The notes beneath the pieces were generated by a model that was not told the origin of the DNA, made no database searches, and saw only the letters and a program-made list of their open reading frames with translations. DNA of 29,342 bases from DASQBT01 sp049578545 (GTDB taxonomy: Bacteria > Pseudomonadota > Gammaproteobacteria > Burkholderiales > Thiobacillaceae), in assembly GCA_049578545.1 (NCBI GenBank), contig JBAUMF010000057.1, positions 1 to 29,342 on the forward strand, given 5' to 3'. This document shows positions 14,701 through 21,341 of this stretch, piece after piece (the first letter of the stretch is position 1; every line of letters starts with the position of its first letter). The translations under genes were made by a program, and so were the position numbers.

Positions 14701-17700
14701 CCCAACGATCAAGTCATTGCCGGAGCCCCCGTACACCGAATTCGCGCCATAGATGGTGTCATTGCCGCTTTCGCTATAGACCGTGCCTGCGTTATAGATC
14801 ACGTCGTTGCCCGTGCCGGCATCGACGAAGCCAGGGTTCCAGATGGTGTTATTGCCGCTGCCGGCATTCACCAGCGTCACGCTTGAAGCATTGACAGTAT
14901 GATCGCCCGAGCCGAGGTTGAGCTGCTCAATCAGGTCGGTCGTCTGCAGGTGCAGGAATTGGGACTGGATCGCCTGCGGGAAATCGCCCTGGGTAGTCAG
15001 GCTACCCGGCGCAGACAGGATCGACCCTGCCAGACCATTACTGGGTGTACCTGACACAGCATAGTCCTGGACGGTCCCGTATTCGGACATGACAATCGGT
15101 GCACCTGTCCCTGAGCTGCCAACTGGCCGCGCGTAATGGTAGGTCTGAGTCGATACGAGTTGAGGGGCATTCCAGTTGACGCTCAGCCAGACATTGTCCA
15201 GCACGTTGTTCATCGTAGAATTCTGGCCCACATCAACAACCGGACTGGCCGCGTTGATCACGACGTTCTGGATGGTGTAGCGCTGGTCCTCGATGTATAA
15301 GCCACTAGAGGTCCAGGCCGTGTATTGGTTGGTGAGGGTCGACTGCTGGACGGAACCCGAATCATTGAGGATGAGATAGTTGGTCGTATCATTCTGGACC
15401 GTGTATTGAGCGCCAGCGGACTGATCATTGGCTGACGGTCCGATGTACCAGCTGCCATCCGCTTGCCGGCTAAATCCCCAGCCCACGAGTTGTTGAATGT
15501 ATCCGGCCTTCACTTGGGTAAAGAACTGGCTCTCCAGTTGGGCCAAGGTATTCGCGGAAGCCTGGGCGGTGGCGTCGAGCAGCGCCTGGGCGGTGGTGCT
15601 GTTGCCCGAAGCATCCTGGATGGTCCACGCTTGGGGATCGAGGAAATAATCCTGGACGCGCAGGCTGCTCGCCGTCCCCCCCACCTGCAGCACGAGATCG
15701 TTACCCGATTGCACGGCCGTTACATCGGAGAAGACCAGGCCCGGATCGAGTTGGACCGTGGCGTCTGTGGCCCCCGCCTTGATCGCCGTGTAATTGCCAG
15801 CTGCGGCCAGCACGAACGTATCCTGACCGGCTCCCCCCACCAGCGTCCCGCTCCCGCTTCCTCCGCGCAAAGTGTCATTGCCGGCATTCGCGGTAAGGGT
15901 CATGTTGGCGACGTTGTTGCCGGTCAGGCTCAGGTCGGCCGTGCCGGTGCCAGTCAGATTCTGCACGTTGGCGGGCGCCACGTAGCTCACCGAGGTCTGG
16001 ACGGTGTTGCTGGCGGGATTCGCCTGAGCAGTGACCACATCCGCCGCGTTGTTCACCACAAAGGTGTCGTTGCCAATCCCGCCCACGAGCGTCGTGATTC
16101 CCGAACCGGCGATCAGGGTGTCGTTGCCATTGTTGGCCTGGATGACATTGGCCTGGTCGTTACCCGTTGCCGTCAGATCACCGTTAGCGGTCAGCATCAG
16201 GGTTTGCACATTCTCGGGCATCACATAGTTGACCGAAGACTGCACGGTGTTGCTCGCGGCGTTTGCCTGAGCCTGCACCACGTCGGCGGTATTGTTGACG
16301 ACGAAGGTATCCTTGCCGACGCCGCCGACCAGGGTGGCCACGCCAGACCCTGCGATCAAGCTATCGTTGCCACCGTTGGCGCTGAGCACGTTGGCCAGAT
16401 CGTTGCCCGTCGCGCTCAGGTCACCCTGACCGTACAGGGTCAGATTCTGCACGTTCGCCGGGAGCACATAGCTCACGGACGACTGGATGGCGTCATTGAC
16501 GTTGCTGTTCGCTTCTGCGACAACCTGGGTCGGATCGGTAACGATAAAGGTGGTGTCGCCTCCCCCTCCCGAGAGGGTGGTGTTGGCGCCGTAGGCTGCG
16601 ATCGTGTCATTGCCTCCGGTCCCCGCCAGGGCATCGCCGGCCGTCGCGCTAAAGATCAAATCACCCGTCGCGCCGGCCACCTCGTTCGGAGTGGTGCTGG
16701 CCACCTGCAGAAGCTGCTGGAGGGTGTAGGTGGCACCGCCGACGTTGAAATGATCCAGGGAGTCGGTCAGCCCTCCGACGATGCTGATGCTGCCGCCGCT
16801 GCCCACATCGAGTTCCAGCACCGATTGACCGGCGGCGTTCACATTACCGGTCACGCTCAGATCGGCCAGGCCGATGCCGGAGCCGAACAGCAGGGTATCG
16901 CCGGCCGAGCCCGGCTGGATGGCCACGTTGCCAAAGCCAGGATCGACTTCGTAGGTGTTCTGCCCGCTGCCGCCAATCAACGTGTTATCGCCTCCCCCTG
17001 CCACCATGAGGGTGGTGCCGCTGCCGCCCTGGAGGGTGGCGGTGCCTGCGCCGCCAAACAGCGTGTCATTCCCCGAACCGGCAATCAGCATATCGGTGCC
17101 GGCACCGGCCATCATTTCTTCCGTGCCGCTGCCGCCTTGCAGGGTCGCATTACCGTCCCCCGCAATCAGCGTGTCCTGGCCGCTGCCCCCGTATATCTGG
17201 TCGACGCCAAATCCGCCATAGACCGTCGTGATGCCGGAACCGACATGAACCTGATTGGGGTTGGTCGCGGTGCCGCCATCGCCCAGGTTGATCTCCGTCG
17301 CGCCACTGCCGCCATAGATGACGTCAGTCCCATTGCCCCCGTAGATGAAATCCGTGCCCTGGCCACCGTAAAGGGTATTGTCGCCGTTGCCCGCGACGAG
17401 CGTATCGCTGCCAACACCCTGCGAACTGCCGCTGTAGAGAACACTGTGGCCGTCGCCACCTTCCATGGATTCGTTGCCGGCGCCGCCCAAGATGGTGGTA
17501 CTGCCCGATCCGGCAATCAAGGTGTCATTGCCGCCTGCGCCAAAGATCAGGCTGTTGCCGGTTCCCCCGTCGACGTAGTTGTTGCCCTGATTGAATGTGT
17601 CCCAGTTCGAGCCGGCCTGACCGGCGTAGAGGGTGTCGCTGCCCGTTCCGCCGAAGATCGTGTTGTTTCCCGATCCCCCTTCGATATATTGGTTACCCGA

Positions 17701-20505
17701 TCCACCCTCAATATAGTCGTCGCCGGCCTGACCATTGATCGTGCTGTTCCCCGCGCCTGCGAAGACGGTGTCATTGCCGGCCCCGCTGAACACCGTGCTG
17801 TTGCCCTGACCGATGTCGATATAGTTGCCTGGGCCGTTCGATCCCCAGATAATGTCATTGCCCGCACCCCCGAAGATGGTTTCGCTGCCACCGCCCGCTG
17901 GCACGCCTCCATCGGGTTCAACAATGTTAGCCTCCGGCCAAATAGCGGGGCCAACATACCCACCGCTGCTGGACAAACTTGTTTCCTTGATTAAGACCGT
18001 GTAAGAGGGCGCGCCCGGCCCTGTTTGGACGTTGTTTTGCGTGGACCAATCAGGCACGACGGCAGTGGCCTTTACCCCTCCAACGATGGTGTCATTACCC
18101 GGACCGCAGATGACGATATCGTTGCCGCCTCCAAGAACGAACAGGTCACTGCCATTCCCGCCCACCAGGGTGTTGTCGCCGCTGCCCACCGCGATGAAAC
18201 TGCCCTTCTGCCCGGTGGGCGTCAACGTAGCCGCCTGGCTCAGGGCAGTGGCGAGGTCGGTTTGGCTGTTGGCATAAATGCGATTGGTGCCGTTCCCCAC
18301 CCAGATGACATCCTGCCCCCCACCGCCGCTGATCACATTGTTGCCATTGCCGCCCCCGGCATAGATGTAATCTCGCCCGGTGCCACCGACGATCACATCA
18401 TTGCCACCGGAAAGAGTGCCCGACGACGCATCCAGAAAATTGGTGCCATTCCCCATGTTGATCTGGTCGTCGTTGGAGGTGCCTTTGTATAAGGTATCGG
18501 CGTTGAAATAGCTGGCCTTTTGATCTGCCGAAATCGCTTGCCCTGTGACGACGTTGGTCGGGCTGGGGCTCAAGGGCGGACTGGCCGTATAGTCGACCTC
18601 GACGGTGCTGCTGATGGGTGTTCCGGTGCTGGGATCGTTGAACGTCGCCGTAAGTTGGATGGCCTCGGCGCTGGGGACATCCTTGGTATTCACCAAAGAA
18701 AAGCTAACGCTGTCATCACCCGGGGCCACGGTGAGGGTGACGGCGTTGTTGTTGAAGGCGACCAGGCCATGCCCGGTATCGACGGCAAAGGCAGTCGGGT
18801 CGCCTTGGGACAGGCTCAGGGTGAGGGTTTGGGGCGTGTCGCTGATGGTGGTGACATAGGCGGTGAGGGTAAGGGCGCCAGGCGGCGGATCGATGGCGGT
18901 GTTGGTCTGCGCGTAAATCTGCGCAACGGTGAGTGGTTTGCTGCCCTCCTGAATCGAAACCCCTGTGGGCAAATGAATGCCGAGGTAGCCGGAATCTGTT
19001 TGGGCTTTCGACCAATCGAAGTTGTTAATGATGATCTGACCGTTGCCTAGGAGCCCTTGGCTGATAGTCAGTTTAATGCTCCCGTCTTGGTTGGTCTGAA
19101 ATTGGAATTGAGTGGTGCCTAACGTCCATAGACCCGGTGTTCCGCTATATTGGAGTTTCGTGGTGGGAAGCTGGGTACTACCTATCCAGATCGATCCATG
19201 CCCTTTGCCGACGCTGTCATCAATAGTCTCCGTGACATTTTGGTTGTTGGCGACCGCGGAATAGATGAAGGTGTCCGTGCCAACGCCACCAATTAGAAGA
19301 TCATTTCCACTTCCGCCAACGAAGGTGTCATTGCCATTGCCACCAACCAGCGTATCAGTTCCCGTTCCCGCGACCAGTCGGTCATTGCCTGTCGTGCCTA
19401 TAAGGGTATCGCTTCCGTTAGCACCGATGAGCAATACACCCGAATAGGGGCCCGTAAGCTTGCCAATTACAGTGTCCGAGAATCCATCGCTTGCGACGAA
19501 GATGTTTAGTGGATCGAAGCTCTGGCCGGGGGCGTAGGTATTGATCAGTTCGGTTGCGGCAGGCCAAAGGGTCTCCTCCACATCTAAGGCGTCAGCAAGA
19601 CTTCCCAAATTATCATTGGCATTTACAAGATCTCCCGAATGCTTTGTGTCCCACGCCAGCATGTCGGTCGAGTGCTGCGTGTATACCCGATAAGCCGCAA
19701 GCGCCGCACCCTCTGTTACGGTTTGTCCAGGTGCAAACAGCCCAAACATCGCGGCTTCCATGTAAGAGCGCTGCGCGTATTTCGCCGGATTCAGGTATCG
19801 AATCGCATACCAAGCTTGGGCTCTTGCATCATTTGGATCACTCTGGTTCAAGGCAGTGTTGAGGAGGCCCTTCATCTTAGAATTCATTGCGCCCAAATAT
19901 TGCATGGCGAAGAGGGCGATGCGTTCATTGGTATTGGGCACTGTCGATCCAAGTGAAGCATTCAGACGACCGTCTATCACTGGTTTGATGACGTCGAAGG
20001 TTGCCGCAATCTGATTTGCCGTGCTATAGGCAAACGCTGTTACGGGCGTGCCTATGGCTGCTTGGTCAGCCGCTGTGTAGCCATTCTTGTGAGCCACGAT
20101 GTCGGCGGCGCGTTGGTCGAGTTTGGCTTTCAGTGCGGCTTGCAAGTCTTTCGTCGACTGTCCGGTTTGATCTGTCGTCGTGTCCGCTGGCCAAGATTGG
20201 TTTAGGATGGCTATGAGTGATTTCTCGTATTCCGCTTCACTGGCTTGGGCTGTAGAGGAAAGCGCTGGTTGGTTATTTGCGTCCTTCCTATTTTTGTCGA
20301 CTCCCAACACCTGTTCAATAATGTTATTCAGGGCATTGATCGTTGTCAGATGCGCGTCATTCAGCGCAAACCCCCAGCCTATCGTCGGGTTGCCGGTGGA
20401 ATCAACATAGACAGGGAATTTTTCGTCTTCGACAGCTTTGATGAAAGCTTGTAGCTGCTGGAGATAGGTTGTGGAATCAAGTGTTGAGGAATAATTCATG
20501 GTCAT
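11740..20505 (-). CDS. giant RTX protein with N-terminal T4-lysozyme-like domain (RTX2)
   Basis: I choose the ATG at 20505 (AAGGAG eight bases upstream) over an earlier in-frame start inside the previous gene, giving 2921 aa. Residues 1-330 resemble a GH24 lysozyme: E26 in AVEDEKF, D35 in VDSTG and T41 in PTIGWGF match the T4 lysozyme E11/D20/T26 spacing. There follow RTX nonapeptides (about 356-414), a Calx-beta/Ig-like segment (537-640), a long RTX array (660-1190), three about 80-aa ANVQNL-type modules (1300-1550), several hemolysin-related linker domains, a 77-aa tandem repeat block (about 2350-2668), RTX again (2693-2739) and a non-repetitive C-terminal 110 residues ending SISQGAVAIH, the likely secretion signal. 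Prediction: calcium-folded, type I-secreted, surface or secreted cell-wall hydrolase. Cysteine is nearly absent. The enzyme role is inferred. Confidence 0.9.
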   Translation of the reverse strand: MTMNYSSTLDSTTYLQQLQAFIKAVEDEKFPVYVDSTGNPTIGWGFALNDAHLTTINALNNIIEQVLGVDKNRKDANNQPALSSTAQASEAEYEKSLIAILNQSWPADTTTDQTGQSTKDLQAALKAKLDQRAADIVAHKNGYTAADQAAIGTPVTAFAYSTANQIAATFDVIKPVIDGRLNASLGSTVPNTNERIALFAMQYLGAMNSKMKGLLNTALNQSDPNDARAQAWYAIRYLNPAKYAQRSYMEAAMFGLFAPGQTVTEGAALAAYRVYTQHSTDMLAWDTKHSGDLVNANDNLGSLADALDVEETLWPAATELINTYAPGQSFDPLNIFVASDGFSDTVIGKLTGPYSGVLLIGANGSDTLIGTTGNDRLVAGTGTDTLVGGNGNDTFVGGSGNDLLIGGVGTDTFIYSAVANNQNVTETIDDSVGKGHGSIWIGSTQLPTTKLQYSGTPGLWTLGTTQFQFQTNQDGSIKLTISQGLLGNGQIIINNFDWSKAQTDSGYLGIHLPTGVSIQEGSKPLTVAQIYAQTNTAIDPPPGALTLTAYVTTISDTPQTLTLSLSQGDPTAFAVDTGHGLVAFNNNAVTLTVAPGDDSVSFSLVNTKDVPSAEAIQLTATFNDPSTGTPISSTVEVDYTASPPLSPSPTNVVTGQAISADQKASYFNADTLYKGTSNDDQINMGNGTNFLDASSGTLSGGNDVIVGGTGRDYIYAGGGNGNNVISGGGGQDVIWVGNGTNRIYANSQTDLATALSQAATLTPTGQKGSFIAVGSGDNTLVGGNGSDLFVLGGGNDIVICGPGNDTIVGGVKATAVVPDWSTQNNVQTGPGAPSYTVLIKETSLSSSGGYVGPAIWPEANIVEPDGGVPAGGGSETIFGGAGNDIIWGSNGPGNYIDIGQGNSTVFSGAGNDTVFAGAGNSTINGQAGDDYIEGGSGNQYIEGGSGNNTIFGGTGSDTLYAGQAGSNWDTFNQGNNYVDGGTGNSLIFGAGGNDTLIAGSGSTTILGGAGNESMEGGDGHSVLYSGSSQGVGSDTLVAGNGDNTLYGGQGTDFIYGGNGTDVIYGGSGATEINLGDGGTATNPNQVHVGSGITTVYGGFGVDQIYGGSGQDTLIAGDGNATLQGGSGTEEMMAGAGTDMLIAGSGNDTLFGGAGTATLQGGSGTTLMVAGGGDNTLIGGSGQNTYEVDPGFGNVAIQPGSAGDTLLFGSGIGLADLSVTGNVNAAGQSVLELDVGSGGSISIVGGLTDSLDHFNVGGATYTLQQLLQVASTTPNEVAGATGDLIFSATAGDALAGTGGNDTIAAYGANTTLSGGGGDTTFIVTDPTQVVAEANSNVNDAIQSSVSYVLPANVQNLTLYGQGDLSATGNDLANVLSANGGNDSLIAGSGVATLVGGVGKDTFVVNNTADVVQAQANAASNTVQSSVNYVMPENVQTLMLTANGDLTATGNDQANVIQANNGNDTLIAGSGITTLVGGIGNDTFVVNNAADVVTAQANPASNTVQTSVSYVAPANVQNLTGTGTADLSLTGNNVANMTLTANAGNDTLRGGSGSGTLVGGAGQDTFVLAAAGNYTAIKAGATDATVQLDPGLVFSDVTAVQSGNDLVLQVGGTASSLRVQDYFLDPQAWTIQDASGNSTTAQALLDATAQASANTLAQLESQFFTQVKAGYIQQLVGWGFSRQADGSWYIGPSANDQSAGAQYTVQNDTTNYLILNDSGSVQQSTLTNQYTAWTSSGLYIEDQRYTIQNVVINAASPVVDVGQNSTMNNVLDNVWLSVNWNAPQLVSTQTYHYARPVGSSGTGAPIVMSEYGTVQDYAVSGTPSNGLAGSILSAPGSLTTQGDFPQAIQSQFLHLQTTDLIEQLNLGSGDHTVNASSVTLVNAGSGNNTIWNPGFVDAGTGNDVIYNAGTVYSESGNDTIYGANSVYGGSGNDLIVGASTVITGSGNDTIFGAGPGTVTVNPGISGMDVIGNVSNQDAAFLDAYYQAQGISDGAERYQYADLYHLVLPDSVWRGWRHFSPDGYYTAQDALNIMQGFGYTDTLQQAIDSGLLTYVAPLPSLISLKDGAQPAAYYATSGTPVTATIAANNFTALAPYFDSGAVPAETVHFGPGIGLANLQFFWGTVTTDEGGYALPGPYTTLNISWGQNQGIQVIMPHQNDPIGSGVQEFVFADGTTMSMAQMIALAPPAPSFDPEIFNFKPGMGQQVLPSYARQVVFGAGINLSSMSLSQNGTDLVLADQGGADTLTIPNGAADPTVINSLAFSFADGSTLSYAGDGQGDATFTHYNNQGNKIGDLWIHSDGSSGSDTYNPATGASSGHTLYADGSTSTYTNDGQGNSTTLQYDPQGHETGDQWTKSDGSSGYDTYNAVTGEVTGSNAPAGAGYRYTYDNTQNVGGVSGVSESKVDYTYSDGSTYSTDTVSDPNGSYQQSWSKSDGSSGSTDYNAASGEVSGSNATAGAGYSYTYDNTQNVGGVSGVTESKVDYTYTDGSTYFTDTVSDPDGSYQQSWSKSDGSSGSTDYNAATGEVSGSNAPAGAGYSYTYDNTQNVAGVSGVTESKVDYTYTDGSTYFTDTVSDPNGSYQQSWSKSDGSSGSTDYNAVTGEVSGSNATAGAGYSYTYDNTQNVGGVSGVTESKVDYTYTDGSTYATDTVSNPDGSYFQSWSKSDGTAGSSAVNANGTLVGDSWVSLDGSQGVDAGGNHLLMGGAANDALSGQSGNDLFIGGPGNDTITSGSGANIIAFDKGDGADVVNAAAGATNALSLGGGINYADLSFSKSGNDLILNEGTDTLTFKDWYASSANQNFVTLQVIEAASSTHDAASTSALYNNDVVDLSFTSLVNQFNAALADTPTLTQWSLTNGLLTAYLSGSNTEAIGGDLAYYDGLNGGLSGMNVAAAQAALRNPSFGTAAQSISAWSSISQGAVAIH
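12500..13455 (-). repeat. 231-bp tandem repeat (77 aa), about four copies
   Basis: The marker GTAGTCGAC (with G in place of the final C cycle varying) recurs at 12601, 12832, 13063 and 13294, a period of exactly 231 bp. Each unit encodes a segment with GAGYSYTYDNTQNV, VTESKVDYTY, DGSTY and SWSKSDGSSG. Copies are nearly identical, which points to recent expansion. More diverged relatives of the unit continue to about 13690. Confidence 0.85.
18161..18900 (-). repeat. 0.74-kb direct repeat shared by the two RTX genes, copy in RTX2
   Basis: It runs colinearly without indels against 21423-22162, at roughly 90% identity by eye. It encodes the Calx-beta/Ig-like segment and the first part of the long RTX array (RTX2 residues about 536-782). 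Confidence 0.85.
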
Positions 20506-20510
20506 GGTGG

Positions 20511-21341
20511 TTACTCCTTGAGTGTATTCTTTTGTGATTTTTTGAAGTGATAAAGACAGATGGGCTCGAACCACACTGGGTAATTCAAGCGGAGCTGGGT
20601 CAGCTTGACATCACCTTTTTCATCGTAACTTTCCCCATAAATGCGGTTGTTAATGAGCCATAGATCTTGGAGATAACGACCTCTCCAGTCCAATATTTCC
20701 CCAAAAACATGGTTCATGTCTTTGTCGGCGATATACAACCGAGCCCCGTCACTATTTGTGCCTCTACCCACCGAGGGTCGACAACGATCCGGCCAAAGGG
20801 GATTGTCAGGATTGGTTGCATCGTTGCCATACTGAATAACGTTGTACTCTTGTTCGGGCAGCGGGTGATTGCTGCCTTCTTCAACACCTGGACTGCCTCT
20901 CAGGAAAAATTTGAGCCGACGAAAAACGAAGCCGCTACGTTCCTTGAAATTTCGCACCGTCTCCACCGCCTCCTTTTCGGACGGATCGGCTTGCTTGAAC
21001 TCCGCCAACTTGACAATGTCTTTGGCCAGGTTCCGATACTTTTCCGGGTCAAGGTTCTCCCACTCCGCCGTCTTGATTTTGTCCTTCAGCATCGGCGCGA
21101 TCGGTTGCCCGCAAGACAGCGGTTCGTTGCGCCGCGCGAAGTACCGCAGGTTCTTGAGATAGAGGGAACAAACCTCTTTGTCTTGGGCAACGGGATATTT
21201 CTCCCAATTCCAATCAATCATTTCCTTGGGTGCTGGATCAAGCCTGTAATCGTCTGCCTTCGCGGGCAGTGAGACGAAAAGACCACCCATCACATAGAAG
21301 AAAAGCCCTGCGATTGAAGCCCGTCTGAGAGATGTGTTCAT
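20511..21341 (-). CDS. exported four-cysteine protein, candidate immunity protein 2
   Basis: The ATG at 21341 overlaps the stop of the upstream RTX1 gene (ATGA), giving 276 aa. A signal peptide (LRRASIAGLFFYVMGGLFV, cleavage after SLPAKA at 29) leaves a mature protein starting DDYRLD. Cysteines C58, C77, C187 and C262 are the only ones in the mature part and all four are matched in the paralogue at 23707-24606, as expected for two disulfides in the periplasm. Shared motifs are NLRYFARRN, LSCGQPIAPML, DPEKY and DLWLINNRIYGE. No known family is recognised. It ends five bases before the RTX2 start. Its position before a lysozyme-like protein suggests a lysozyme inhibitor protecting the producer; a chaperone or surface-anchor role is also possible. 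Confidence 0.75.
   Translation of the reverse strand: MNTSLRRASIAGLFFYVMGGLFVSLPAKADDYRLDPAPKEMIDWNWEKYPVAQDKEVCSLYLKNLRYFARRNEPLSCGQPIAPMLKDKIKTAEWENLDPEKYRNLAKDIVKLAEFKQADPSEKEAVETVRNFKERSGFVFRRLKFFLRGSPGVEEGSNHPLPEQEYNVIQYGNDATNPDNPLWPDRCRPSVGRGTNSDGARLYIADKDMNHVFGEILDWRGRYLQDLWLINNRIYGESYDEKGDVKLTQLRLNYPVWFEPICLYHFKKSQKNTLKE

Noticed and set aside
15463..17994. 843-codon open frame on the plus strand
   Set aside because: It is antisense to the RTX array; Gly/Asp/Asn-rich repeats leave few stops on the other strand. It has no ribosome site and shows mirrored repeat composition.
20506..20574. Upstream start of the giant RTX gene at 20574
   Set aside because: It would lie within the end of the preceding gene; the ATG at 20505 has AAGGAG at good spacing.
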